The notes: generated by a model not told the origin, from the sequence alone. DNA of 41,151 nt from an uncultured Oscillospiraceae bacterium (GCA_944387635.1 CALXFT010000015.1:1-41151), one strand, 5' to 3'. Numbered from the stretch's first letter, positions 32,817 to 41,151 are shown. Numbers and translations are program-made.

Positions 32817-33416
32817 CTATATTTCAGTTTTTTGTTCCGGAGCGGCTGCGCCGATCCGGCGCAGAAAGGCCCGGCAGCGCAGGGAGAAATCCTCCCGGGT
32901 GCCGTCGTTGTGCAGTGTGTAGTCGCATTTTTCCCGGAACCAAGCTTCGTCGTGCTGGGCGGCGATCCGCTTTTGGGCGTATTCCCTGGAAATGCCGTCC
33001 CGAGCCATGAGCCGCCGAATCCGGTCCTCCACCGGGGCGGTGACGGCTACGGTCACGTGGCACAGCGAAGCCAGGCCGCCTTCAAACAGGCCGATGGCGT
33101 CGATGGCGGCCAGAGACGGGGCACCGGCCAGACGAGACAGGACCGCCGCCCTCACAGCTCCGTGGGTGATCCGGTTCAGGTCCGCCAGGGCTTGGGGGTC
33201 GGAAAAGACGATGGCTCCCAGCTTTTTCCTGGCCAGGCCCCCGCCGTTCACCGTGCCGGGGAACCGGGCTTCGATGGCAGCCAGAAGGGCCGGGTCCTCC
33301 TGAAGCAGCCGGTGGTAGATCTCGTCGCAGTCCAGCACCAGGCCGCCCAGGTCCCGGATCTCGTTGAGCAGGGTGGTCTTGCCGCAGCCGGTGCCGCCGG
33401 TGATGCCCAGGATCAT
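32817..33416 (-). CDS. coaE: Dephospho-CoA kinase
   Basis: CoaE phosphorylates the 3'-hydroxyl of dephospho-CoA, the last step of coenzyme A synthesis. The 199-residue P-loop kinase begins MILGITGGTGCGKTTLLNEI (Walker A at about 7-14), followed by DCDEIYHRLLQ, the CoA-binding lid region and the C-terminal DYTLHNDGTREDF. The start overlaps the tsaC stop by ATGA. The arrangement tsaC-coaE is translationally coupled. Confidence 0.95.
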   Translation of the reverse strand: MILGITGGTGCGKTTLLNEIRDLGGLVLDCDEIYHRLLQEDPALLAAIEARFPGTVNGGGLARKKLGAIVFSDPQALADLNRITHGAVRAAVLSRLAGAPSLAAIDAIGLFEGGLASLCHVTVAVTAPVEDRIRRLMARDGISREYAQKRIAAQHDEAWFREKCDYTLHNDGTREDFSLRCRAFLRRIGAAAPEQKTEI

Positions 33417-34447
33417 AGCTCAGCCTCCGCGTCCACGATGTGGAAGGCGGCGGCCTTCTTCAGACGATTCTGGACCGCGTAGGCCACCCCGCCGCCCACG
33501 GGGCATCGGGCGTAGACCTGGTGGATGCCGGGGTCGTCCAGCTCCCGCAGGGCCGCGAAAAGTCCGGCGGACAGGGTATTCACGTCCGCCTCCAGCCCGT
33601 AGGCCAGGGGGGCGCAGCCTTCGTACAGGGGAAGCTCCTCCTGAAAGCACAGGACCCGGTCTCCGGGAGTAAAGTGCCGCCGGATGTAGGCCGCCGCCTT
33701 CTCCCGGCTGCCGGAGACGATGACCACAGGCTCCGAAGGGGCGTAGTGCCGGTACTTCATGCCCGGGGCCTTTACCACGGCGTCCTTGTCGATCTGGGCG
33801 GTGACGGCCTTGTCGATAACCAGGTCTCCCAGGACGGCGGTCAGCTGCTCCGGGGTAATGCCGCCGGGGCGCAGAAGCCGGGGCCGCTCCTCGGTCAGGT
33901 CCACGATGGTGGACTCCACCCCCACACGGCAGGGGCCTCCGTCCACAATGGCGGCGATCCTGCCATCGTGGTCGTGGAGCACATGCTGGGCGGTGGTGGT
34001 GGAGGGCTTGCCGGAGAGGTTGGCGGAGGGGGCGGCAATGGGGACCCCGGACAGGCGGATGATCTGCCGGGTGACTTCATTGTCCGGGCAGCGGACGGCC
34101 ACGGTGTCCAGGCCGCCGGTGGTGGCCTTGGGGACCACGGAACGGGCAGGCAGCACCATGGTCAGAGGACCGGGCCAGAAGGCCTCGGCCAGATCGTAGG
34201 CCTTCTGGGGAATGCGGTGGCACAGCTGCTCGATCTGCTCCGGACCCCAGATGTGCAGGATCAAGGGGTTGTCCTGGGGACGGCCCTTGGCCCGGAAGAT
34301 TCCGGCGACTGCCGCCTCGTTCAGACCGTCGGCGCCCAGGCCGTATACGGTTTCTGTGGGAATGGCCACCAGCTGGCCCTGACGGATCAGGTCGGCGGCG
34401 ATCCGCGGGGTGCCGGGGTCCGCGGCGGGTAGGATTCGGGTCTGCAT
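33413..34447 (-). CDS. L-threonylcarbamoyladenylate synthase (Sua5 type)
   Basis: This enzyme makes threonylcarbamoyl-AMP from threonine, bicarbonate and ATP, for t6A at position 37 of ANN-decoding tRNAs. The 344-residue length is the two-domain Sua5 form. The YrdC domain spans about 1-205, with IPTETVYGLGADG, KGRPQDNPLILHI and VPIAAPSANLSGKPSTT. The smaller Sua5 domain (about 230-344) includes KAPGMKYRHYAPSEPVVIV. GGAGG lies about 7 nt before the ATG, immediately after the terminator-like hairpin at 34464-34493. Confidence 0.94.
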   Translation of the reverse strand: MQTRILPAADPGTPRIAADLIRQGQLVAIPTETVYGLGADGLNEAAVAGIFRAKGRPQDNPLILHIWGPEQIEQLCHRIPQKAYDLAEAFWPGPLTMVLPARSVVPKATTGGLDTVAVRCPDNEVTRQIIRLSGVPIAAPSANLSGKPSTTTAQHVLHDHDGRIAAIVDGGPCRVGVESTIVDLTEERPRLLRPGGITPEQLTAVLGDLVIDKAVTAQIDKDAVVKAPGMKYRHYAPSEPVVIVSGSREKAAAYIRRHFTPGDRVLCFQEELPLYEGCAPLAYGLEADVNTLSAGLFAALRELDDPGIHQVYARCPVGGGVAYAVQNRLKKAAAFHIVDAEAEL

Positions 34448-34463
34448 GGATTACCTCCAAGTG

Positions 34464-34493
34464 AAAAGGGCATCCGCGAAGCCGCAGATGCCC
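34464..34493 (-). terminator. Terminator between tpiA and tsaC
   Basis: GGGCATCTGCG and CGCGGATGCCC form an 11-bp stem (one G-U pair) over a GCTT loop (34468-34493), followed by TTTT on the minus strand. The tsaC ribosome site GGAGG begins six bases later. It probably ends most pgk-tpiA transcripts; tsaC-coaE-M18 would then be expressed by read-through or from a start I did not find. Confidence 0.7.
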
Positions 34494-34511
34494 GGAACAT
34501 GCCTTTGGAAT

Positions 34512-35288
34512 TTACACGGTGGGCTGATTTGCCGCCTCGATGATCTTGACGAACTTCTCGGGCACCAGGGAAGCGCCGCCGATGAGGCCGCCGTCGATGT
34601 CGGGCTGGGCCAGCAGCTCGTAGGCGTTCTTCTCGTTCATGGAGCCGCCGTAGAGGATGGAGATCGCCCGGGCGTTCTTGGAGCTGTAGAGCTTGCGCAC
34701 CACGGTGCGGATCATCTCACAGACTTCCTCAGCCTGCTCGGGAGTGGCGGTCAGGCCGGTGCCGATGGCCCAGATGGGTTCGTAGGCGATGATGACCTTG
34801 CGGATCTTGTCCTCGGGAACGTCCTTCAGCCCCAGCTTGATCTGCATGGTGATCCACTCGGCGGTGACGCCGTTCTGCCGCTGATCCAGGCTCTCGCCGC
34901 AGCACATGATGGGGATCAGGCCGGCGTTCAGGGCGGCCAGGACCTTGGCGCTGACATCGGCGTCGGTCTCTCCCATGGCGCGGCGCTCGGAGTGACCGAT
35001 GATCACATATTTACAGCCGGCGTCGGTGAGCATGGAAGTGGAGATCTCACCGGTGTAAGCGCCGGAGGGATTGGCGTTGCAGTTTTCCGCGCCGATGCCC
35101 ACCCGGGTCTCACGCATGGCGCGGACAGCGGCGGGGATGCACACGGCAGGGACGCACAGGGCCACGTCGCACCAACGGCCCTTGGGCATGATGGCCTTCA
35201 GCTGGGTCATGAACTCTTTGGTCTCGGAGGGGGTCTTGTTCATCTTCCAGTTGCCAGCGATAACGGTCTTGCGGTATTTTCTGTTCAT
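34512..35288 (-). CDS. tpiA: Triose-phosphate isomerase
   Basis: TpiA interconverts dihydroxyacetone phosphate and glyceraldehyde 3-phosphate. The 258-residue TIM barrel has the catalytic lysine in AGNWKMNKT, the electrophile His in IIGHSERRAMGE, the catalytic Glu in AYEPIWAIGTG, and the phosphate loop GGASLVPEKF. The ATG at 35288 is the likely start, with AAAGGAG upstream (11 nt gap). A frame extending to 35336 has no family similarity. Confidence 0.97.
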   Translation of the reverse strand: MNRKYRKTVIAGNWKMNKTPSETKEFMTQLKAIMPKGRWCDVALCVPAVCIPAAVRAMRETRVGIGAENCNANPSGAYTGEISTSMLTDAGCKYVIIGHSERRAMGETDADVSAKVLAALNAGLIPIMCCGESLDQRQNGVTAEWITMQIKLGLKDVPEDKIRKVIIAYEPIWAIGTGLTATPEQAEEVCEMIRTVVRKLYSSKNARAISILYGGSMNEKNAYELLAQPDIDGGLIGGASLVPEKFVKIIEAANQPTV

Positions 35289-35316
35289 TTTTTCATGTTC
35301 TCCTTTATTGTCATAC

Positions 35317-35434
35317 CATCGGATCCGGTGCGGCATCCGATGCTGGGGGCGGGGTCGGACCGGCGGAAAAAAGTCTGCGGTTCGCGCGTTTCCGGCAGGA
35401 AACGCGGCCGGTGCGCCTGCCGCCGGGCAGGCGC
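35317..35434 (-). other. Spacer with three strong hairpins between pgk and tpiA
   Basis: The 174-bp gap contains GCGCCTGCC/GGCAGGCGC (35413-35434), GCGTTTCC/GGAAACGC (35386-35405) and CATCGGAT/ATCCGATG (35317-35342), all perfect. A run of six T residues on the minus strand follows the middle hairpin at a distance, after GCAGAC. The hairpins may mark RNA processing, partial termination or mRNA protection between two glycolytic genes. No coding frame is supported. Confidence 0.55.
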
Positions 35435-35462
35435 ATCGGCGGGAGGATTCAGGTTGGGGAAA

Positions 35463-36662
<1,200 letters not shown>

Positions 36663-36712
36663 GGTTCGTCCTCCAAAAAGAAAAAATGAATGGATCAATA
36701 AAAGAATATCAG

Positions 36713-36733
36713 ATACCGGTCCGGGACCGGTAT
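36713..36733 (-). other. 21-bp palindrome between trmL and pgk
   Basis: ATACCGGTCC and GGACCGGTAT surround a single C, giving a perfect inverted repeat in the 76-bp gap. As RNA it folds to an 8-bp stem with a 5-nt loop, followed on the minus strand by TTCTTTTATTG. It could be a weak terminator after trmL or a binding site. The AT-rich stretch after it may hold a pgk promoter, but none is convincing. Confidence 0.45.
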
Positions 36734-36738
36734 GGGAA

Positions 36739-37221
36739 CTACCCCCGCATTTTGCCGAAGTCCTGAAGGCCCGGAAAGGAGAGCTGACGCAGGGCCTCAA
36801 AAACGGTGACGGCCACGGCGTTGCTCAGGTTCAGGCTTCGGGCATCCTGGCGCATGGGGATCCGCAGGCACGCGTCGTAATGCCGGGCCAGGAAGTCCTC
36901 AGGCAGGCCCTTGGTCTCCTTGCCGAAGAACAGGTAGCATCCGTCGGCAAATTCGGCCTCGGTATAGCACCGGGGAGCCTTGGTGGACAGGCACCACATC
37001 TGACGGACGTCGTTGTTCGCGAAGAAGTCCTCCAGATTGGCGTAGTCGAAGACCTCCACCATGTGCCAGTAGTCCAGCCCCGCCCGCCGGACGGCGCGCT
37101 CGGAGATGTCAAAACCCAGGGGACGGATCAAATGGAGCCGCGATCCGGTGGCGGCACAGGTCCGGGCGATGTTGCCGCAGTTTTGGGGAATCTCAGGTTC
37201 CACCAATACGATATTGAGCAA
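36739..37221 (-). CDS. trmL: tRNA (cytidine/uridine(34)-2'-O)-methyltransferase
   Basis: TrmL methylates the 2'-hydroxyl of the wobble nucleotide 34 of some leucine tRNAs with S-adenosylmethionine. The 160-residue SPOUT protein shows [34 protein letters not shown] and [20 protein letters not shown], with the deep-knot C-terminal half. The first codon is a TTG, with AGGTGA 6 nt upstream. It is the first gene of the trmL-pgk-tpiA group; its own promoter lies about 60 bp upstream. Confidence 0.94.
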   Translation of the reverse strand: MLNIVLVEPEIPQNCGNIARTCAATGSRLHLIRPLGFDISERAVRRAGLDYWHMVEVFDYANLEDFFANNDVRQMWCLSTKAPRCYTEAEFADGCYLFFGKETKGLPEDFLARHYDACLRIPMRQDARSLNLSNAVAVTVFEALRQLSFPGLQDFGKMRG

Positions 37222-37280
37222 ATCTCATCACCTCAAACGTCTTTGCCGCCGGATTTTTGCCTCAAATCCGCTCGTTACCT

Positions 37281-37309
37281 ATTGTAAGACAATCGAAAGG
37301 TAAAATCAA
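37281..37309 (-). promoter_or_regulatory. Promoter of trmL
   Basis: TTGATT (37304-37309) and TACAAT (37281-37286) are 17 bp apart in an AT-rich region, 60 bp before the TTG start. It is the best candidate in the gap 37222-37592. Confidence 0.6.
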
Positions 37310-37498
37310 TCTTAAAAATCCGGTATTTTGAACTTTTTGATACTATTCACATAAAAATGCTGTAGGAATAGAGAAATTTGTGAAAATTGCAGAAGTTGAC
37401 ATAAATACGGGAAAAACCGGAAAAAACCGAAAAAAGGTCCTGGGTTTCCGGCGGCATTCGCCGATTTTCGCGGGAGGAGGGGGGCGCCCCCGGAAGGC

Positions 37499-37532
37499 GG
37501 GCGGGAAAGGGGGCTGCCGGGGCGGGGAGGGG
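37499..37532 (+). other. G-quadruplex motif in the trmL-lipoprotein gap
   Basis: Six G-runs of three to five bases are spaced by loops of one to five bases (C, AAA, CTGCC, C, A) on the plus strand, more than the four needed for a G-quadruplex. A perfect 12-bp GC palindrome (GGGGGCGCCCCC) lies just upstream near 37480. The motif lies between the lipoprotein terminator and the trmL promoter, on the strand opposite to both genes. Confidence 0.55.
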
Positions 37533-37536
37533 ACGG

Positions 37537-37574
37537 AAAAACCCGGCGCCTGCGAAAGTCGCGCAGACGCCGGG
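37537..37574 (-). terminator. Terminator after the lipoprotein gene
   Basis: CCCGGCG pairs with CGCCGGG and CTGCG with CGCAG across one mismatch (37542-37574), followed on the minus strand by TTTTTCC. It lies 18 bp after the lipoprotein stop. Confidence 0.8.
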
Positions 37575-37592
37575 GAGCGGTTCGATCCGGGA

Positions 37593-38417
37593 TCAGCCGG
37601 CTGCCAGGAGTAGCTGACCGCCGTTGGCATGCCAGGTGCAGCCGATGGCCGTCAGCTGCTGGTCGTTGGTCAGGGAAGCGTCCAGCCGCAGCACAAGCTG
37701 TGTGTCGTCCTCCAGACCGGAGACGGGGAAGGAGACGCCGGCCAAATCCACTTCGTACAGGCCGTCGGTGGTGCGCTCGGGCAGGGTCAGGGAGGCCTTG
37801 GCTACGTCGGCTCCGTCGCAGCTCAGGACCAGTATGGCCTCCTGGCAGGCAATGGTCTGTCCGGCATCGGAGATCTTGGGCAGTTGAATCCGGGCGGTGC
37901 CGTCGGTGATGGTCAGATTGCCGTCCTGGGAATCGGAGGCGGAAACCGTCACGTCACAGAAGGCGTTCAGAGAGGAGCCCAGGTTGATCAGGGCTTCATC
38001 GGTGGGATTGGTGGGGGTGTTCACATCCACTTCCAGGGTCTGTCCGTCGGCGGCGCTGAGGACCACATAGTAGCAGTAGCCGTCAGCGGCGTTGAGCTCG
38101 GCTTCGGCGGTGAACTGGGTGCCGTCCCACTGGCAGACCTCATTGGCGGCCTCGTCGCCCTCCAGGCGGACCACAAAGGCGGCGCTGAGGCCTTCGGAAT
38201 AGCTGTTGGGGGTGGCGGACAGATGGACCGTGGCGCCGTTGGGGCTGCTCCAGGTGGTGGTGCTCAGGCTCCAGCCGGAAAGGCCCAGAGTCTGGCTTTC
38301 AGGGTCGGCGGACACGCCGGCGGTGTCCTGGGTGGGCTGCTCGTTGCCGCAGCCGGTAAAGGTCAGACAGAACACGGCGAACAGAGCCGCCAGAATGCGG
38401 ATAGGACGTCTGCGCAT
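37593..38417 (-). CDS. Predicted lipoprotein, unknown function
   Basis: This 274-residue protein begins with a lipoprotein signal peptide: three arginines, a hydrophobic stretch LAALFAVFCLTF, and the lipobox FTGC with Cys23 as the lipid site. The mature part is rich in Ser, Thr, Asp and Ala and reads like a set of beta-sandwich strands (LSGWSLSTTTWSSPNG; VTVSASDSQDGNLTI). I do not recognise a family or catalytic motif. It should sit on the outer face of the membrane. It has its own promoter and terminator and is probably a single-gene unit. Confidence 0.8.
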   Translation of the reverse strand: MRRRPIRILAALFAVFCLTFTGCGNEQPTQDTAGVSADPESQTLGLSGWSLSTTTWSSPNGATVHLSATPNSYSEGLSAAFVVRLEGDEAANEVCQWDGTQFTAEAELNAADGYCYYVVLSAADGQTLEVDVNTPTNPTDEALINLGSSLNAFCDVTVSASDSQDGNLTITDGTARIQLPKISDAGQTIACQEAILVLSCDGADVAKASLTLPERTTDGLYEVDLAGVSFPVSGLEDDTQLVLRLDASLTNDQQLTAIGCTWHANGGQLLLAAG

Positions 38418-38483
38418 GGGGATTCCTCCTTTATCTATGGATCCTTCCGTGGTGTGAGATTCGGTTGCTGGATATGATTACTT

Positions 38484-38512
38484 ATTATAATACAAATATT
38501 TACGTTTTGCAA
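38484..38512 (-). promoter_or_regulatory. Promoter of the lipoprotein gene
   Basis: A perfect TATAAT (38484-38489) lies 17 bp from TTGCAA (38507-38512). The region is strongly AT-rich compared with its surroundings, and the ATG follows about 65 bp later. Confidence 0.7.
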
Positions 38513-38553
38513 CCTTTTGTAAAATTTTTTTGGAACGCCTTCCCAAGAGGAAA

Positions 38554-38579
38554 CCGCCGGCGCTGTTCAGCACCGGCGG
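38554..38579 (-). terminator. Terminator after the P-type-ATPase-like gene
   Basis: CCGCCGG pairs with CCGGCGG and GCTG with CAGC, giving a stem of about 12 bp. On the minus strand it is followed by TTTCCTCTT. It lies 16 bp after the stop of the large membrane protein. Confidence 0.65.
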
Positions 38580-38595
38580 CAGGAATGAAACAGAC

Positions 38596-40767
38596 TCAGA
38601 CGGTCCGGGTCCACTCGGTGACCAGCAGTCCGGGAATGGCCCAGATCACCTGGTACAGCAGCACGTTGGTGGGGGTCAGCAGTTCGGTGCTGCCCAGCAC
38701 GGCCAGGGCCAGCATGATGAGCATGCCCAGAATGCCGCCAATGAGGTGGATGATGACGCCCAGCTTGGTGGAGGTGGCCAAGGTCCGGGCGCCGGTGATG
38801 GCGTAGGCGGGGCCGACCAGCTCTTCCCGGGTGGCGATGGCCAGGACCGGAGCCTCGGGGTCCGGCCGGACCTTTTTCAGCTGGGCCTTGACCTCCCGGG
38901 TGGGGAAAAGAATCCGGCGGGTCTTGATGTTGAACTTGGCGCTCAGGAAGCTCTCGGTCAGCATGAAGTCCGAGCACAGCAGCAGGGGGTTGAGCCGCCG
39001 GTAGCCGCACAGGGTCACAAGGCCCGCGGCGGAGGAGCGCATTTTCGCGTAGGAGATGGCGTAAACAGCGCACAGCTGGCCGTCGATGGAGGCGTAGACC
39101 GCCTGATTGACCATGGTGCCTTCGGGGATCTCCACGCCCATATCCTGCAGGAAGTTCAGGCTGCCCATGAGCACGGGTTCACCGCAGACTTCGCCGCCGA
39201 TGCCGCCGCTTCCGTAGTCCTGAAAGTTCTTCACCGTGTGGAGCATGCCGCCGCGGCTCTTGAGCAGCTGCTGGAACACGCTCACCAGGCTGCCGCCGGC
39301 CACGGAGATCAGGGACGTGGTGTAGGAGACAATCTCATCGGTGTCGCGGCCGCCGTAGAACTTCACGCCGTTGAGCTTGGTGCTGCCCTGGGGGAACAGA
39401 TCCGAGTCGGACAGGGGGAACACCGCCTTGCCGCTCAGACCCTTGACGCCCTTCCAGCCGCACAGCACGCTGCCGACCATGTGCAGCCGCCGCTCCAGAA
39501 TGGCCATGGGCCGGGTGATGGATACGAAGAAGCTGGCGGGTACGGCCACCAGCAGGGCGGTGGAGAAGATCTGCACGCCCATGCTCAGACCGTGGTTCAT
39601 GCCGGCCACCACCGCAATGGCGATGCAGGCCACCAGGCTCAGGAAGGCGTAAAAGCTCTGGAACTTTTCGGGGGCGGAGGGCGTGTCGCATGTGTCCATA
39701 AAGTCCTCGACCTGGGCGTCGGTCCGCAGCAGGCCGGGCTTGCCCTCATAGTAGCCGTCCACCTTTACGATGCCGTTGAGCCGGACAGCTTTGCGCATGG
39801 TGTCCATCTGGGCCATCTCTGTGGAGCGGCGCTGAAGCCTGGCCCACAGGGCCATGGTCATTTCCAGGCAGAAGGCGGCACAGCAGGGGACCCGAAGCTC
39901 CTTCAGGCAGAACACGGCGTCGGCCATGCAGGCGAAGAAGGTGATGGTCAGCAGGGTGTTGACCGTAAAGCGGCCCTTGAACAGCGCTCCGATGCTGTCC
40001 ATCATCAGGTGACAGCCCATCAGGGCGCAGATGAGCAGGGACAGCACCTGGGAGAAGATCACCAGCCGCAGCCGTCTCTCCGGCACCATGCCCAGGACGA
40101 ACATGGCGGTGACGCCGGCGCAGAGCACCACCAGGATCAGACTGACCAGGAGCGCGGTCTGGAGCTTGCCCAGGCCGATCTCGGACAGCTCGTAGTAACG
40201 CTTCTCGGGACCTGCCACCAGCTTCTTTTTCAGCTCCCGCAGACGGGAGCGGGGGGTGAAGAGAATGGGGGAGGGGGTGAATTCCTCCTCGGTCTCAAAG
40301 GCGGGAGCCGGCTCCTCATGGGCTTCTTCTATGAGCGGCTCTTCAGTAATGGTGTCGGCGGAGAGGTCCGGCTCAAGGGCGTCGGAATCTTTGGCCGTGA
40401 GCTCGGCCCGGATGGTATCGTCATTGAGCGGGGGCATGCTCTCCGGCGGCGGAAGCTCCTCGTCCAGCTGAGGATCGCTGTCCGGGACGGCTTCGTCGTC
40501 TTCGGCCTGGGAATGGGGAGGCCTGCGGACGGTCACCGGCGTGATGGTCAGCTCCGGCAGGTGGAGCAGGGCGTCCAGCTCCTCATCGGGCTCCACATCG
40601 GCCTCTTCCGGTTCGGCCAGGTCGTGAAACTCGCTGAGAATGTTGTCCAGCTCCAGCTCGGATTCGCTAAATTCGTTCTTGCTGTCCAGCTCCAGCTCGG
40701 ATTCGCTAAATTCGTTCTTGCTGTCCAGCTCCAGTTCGGATTCGTTAAATTCGTTCTTGTTGTCCAT
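38596..40767 (-). CDS. Membrane protein resembling a P-type ATPase without catalytic motifs
   Basis: This 723-residue protein has an acidic, Pro/Glu-rich tail (1-165) with a 13-residue tandem repeat. It then has helix pairs at about 203-256 and 268-310, and another pair at 371-418, a layout like P1B-type pumps. VPASFFVSITRP (409-420) sits where such pumps have CPC-x-x-P. SDSDLFPQG (453-461) stands where DKTGTLTxG should be, so the phosphorylated Asp is replaced. GEPVLMGSLNFLQDMGV (529-545) looks like the N-domain GN-loop. The TGES and GDGxNDxP motifs are absent or unrecognisable. It probably cannot pump ions and may be a sensor or scaffold (inference). It lies 16 bp after rlmB; AGGAGG is 8 nt before the ATG. 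Confidence 0.6.
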   Translation of the reverse strand: MDNKNEFNESELELDSKNEFSESELELDSKNEFSESELELDNILSEFHDLAEPEEADVEPDEELDALLHLPELTITPVTVRRPPHSQAEDDEAVPDSDPQLDEELPPPESMPPLNDDTIRAELTAKDSDALEPDLSADTITEEPLIEEAHEEPAPAFETEEEFTPSPILFTPRSRLRELKKKLVAGPEKRYYELSEIGLGKLQTALLVSLILVVLCAGVTAMFVLGMVPERRLRLVIFSQVLSLLICALMGCHLMMDSIGALFKGRFTVNTLLTITFFACMADAVFCLKELRVPCCAAFCLEMTMALWARLQRRSTEMAQMDTMRKAVRLNGIVKVDGYYEGKPGLLRTDAQVEDFMDTCDTPSAPEKFQSFYAFLSLVACIAIAVVAGMNHGLSMGVQIFSTALLVAVPASFFVSITRPMAILERRLHMVGSVLCGWKGVKGLSGKAVFPLSDSDLFPQGSTKLNGVKFYGGRDTDEIVSYTTSLISVAGGSLVSVFQQLLKSRGGMLHTVKNFQDYGSGGIGGEVCGEPVLMGSLNFLQDMGVEIPEGTMVNQAVYASIDGQLCAVYAISYAKMRSSAAGLVTLCGYRRLNPLLLCSDFMLTESFLSAKFNIKTRRILFPTREVKAQLKKVRPDPEAPVLAIATREELVGPAYAITGARTLATSTKLGVIIHLIGGILGMLIMLALAVLGSTELLTPTNVLLYQVIWAIPGLLVTEWTRTV
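40645..40761 (-). repeat. Three 39-bp in-frame tandem repeats
   Basis: Units at 40645-40683 and 40684-40722 are identical; the third, 40723-40761, differs at three bases. Each encodes the 13-residue unit (S/N)KNEF(S/N)ESELELD at the very N-terminus of the P-type-ATPase-like protein. Copy number could vary by slippage or unequal recombination without breaking the frame. Confidence 0.95.
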
Positions 40768-40783
40768 GATTGGGTCCTCCTGG

Positions 40784-41151
40784 TCAGATGCGCTGCCGCA
40801 TGGCCTCGTACAGCAAAACGGAGGCGGCGGCGGAGGCGTTCAGGGAGCTGATCTTCCCCTTCATGGGGATGTGGACCAGACAGTCGCAGTTCTTGCGGAC
40901 CAGCTGGCTCAGACCTGCTCCCTCATTGCCGATGACGATGGCGGCGGGGCCGGTCAAGTCCGCCTGGTACATGGGCACGGAGCCCTCAGCGGCGGTGCCG
41001 TAGATCCAGACGCCCTTGTCCTTCAGCTCGCCAATGGCCTGGTTGATGTTGGTGACCCGGGCCACCTTCATATATTCCACGGCTCCCGCGGAGGCCTTGG
41101 CCACGGTGGCGGTCAGGCCCACGCTGCGCCGCTTGGGGATGATGACCCCAT
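40784..41151 (-). CDS. rlmB: 23S rRNA guanosine-2'-O-methyltransferase (RlmB/TrmH family), partial
   Basis: Only the C-terminal SPOUT domain is in the window; the gene runs past the right edge. The frame reads GVIIPKRRSVGLTATVAKAS from the edge, then GPAAIVIGNEGAGLS and HIPMKGKISSLNASAAASVLLYEAMRQ. These are the three conserved SAM-binding/knot motifs of the TrmH/RlmB family. RlmB methylates G2251 of 23S rRNA in the peptidyl-transferase region. RlmB versus another TrmH member cannot be fully separated from this half, but the AVEY/NINQAI part favours RlmB. The downstream membrane-protein gene follows after 16 bp and is probably co-transcribed. Confidence 0.85.
   Translation of the reverse strand, partial: GVIIPKRRSVGLTATVAKASAGAVEYMKVARVTNINQAIGELKDKGVWIYGTAAEGSVPMYQADLTGPAAIVIGNEGAGLSQLVRKNCDCLVHIPMKGKISSLNASAAASVLLYEAMRQRI

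Noticed and set aside
36663..36800. N-terminal extension of pgk
   Set aside because: It runs through the 21-bp palindrome and into trmL; Pgk proteins begin at [11 protein letters not shown] here, with GGAGG at the right distance.
38596..40767. An active heavy-metal P-type ATPase
   Set aside because: The phosphorylated Asp motif and GDGxNDxP are missing, and CPC is replaced, so active pumping is not supported.
38530..40851. A 773-codon open frame on the plus strand
   Set aside because: It lies opposite the P-type-ATPase-like gene. Its protein is a Gly/His/Gln/Ala-rich shadow with no domain, caused by high GC at third codon positions.

Overview
The window looks like a chromosomal segment of an anaerobic, high-GC Firmicute, most likely an Oscillospirales gut bacterium (the Flavonifractor/Lawsonibacter/Oscillibacter kind). 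The reasons are indirect. AGGAGG-type ribosome sites and consensus TTGACA/TATAAT promoters are common. Amino-acid control uses a T-box and a TrpR-like HisR regulator. The histidine pathway has the short HisG plus HisZ. IlvD is of the oxygen-labile type. GC is high in genes and drops sharply in a small wreckage zone near 30.3-31.3 kb. The genus is inference; no rRNA or tRNA gene was found.

Layout. 1-500: remnant of an IS1595-like transposase next to a dispersed intergenic repeat. 529-3672 (minus): GNAT, DUF2156, TraX-like and PHP-domain genes. 4089-5834 (minus): a Na/Pi cotransporter with a PhoU tail. 6060-17983 (minus): a ten-gene operon ilvA-leuA-leuC-leuD-leuB-ilvB-ilvN-ilvC-ilvD-DUF815, read from a consensus promoter through a T-box leader (18013-18334). 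ilvE (18371-19384, minus) has its own promoter. 19600-27337 (plus): hisR-hisZ-hisG-hisD-hisC-hisB-hisH-hisA-hisF-hisIE, mostly overlapping genes. 27385-31300: a rearranged zone with a headless GNAT gene, a MATE exporter, queT under a preQ1 riboswitch with tandem terminators, two gene fragments joined together, large hairpins and a second copy of the dispersed repeat. 31405-37221 (minus): trmL-pgk-tpiA-tsaC-coaE-M18 aminopeptidase. 37593-41151 (minus): a lipoprotein, a large membrane protein that resembles a P-type ATPase without its catalytic motifs, and the 3' part of rlmB.

How the genes work together. With ilvE, the ilv/leu operon covers every step from threonine and pyruvate to isoleucine, valine and leucine. 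The his operon covers every step from PRPP and ATP to histidine except histidinol-phosphate phosphatase. No dedicated phosphatase gene is present; the unassigned PHP-domain gene at 2944-3672 is only a weak candidate.

Most noteworthy. (1) The degenerate P-type-ATPase-like protein at 38596-40767, with an acidic tail carrying a 39-bp in-frame tandem repeat. (2) The preQ1 leader of queT, whose aptamer tail is complementary to the U-tract of the first of two similar terminators. (3) Two copies of an intergenic repeat, about 31 kb apart, that share an inverted 15-bp end and differ by an internal inversion. (4) Deletion scars that cut into the his terminator/GNAT junction and fused a membrane-protein start to a kinase-like tail.
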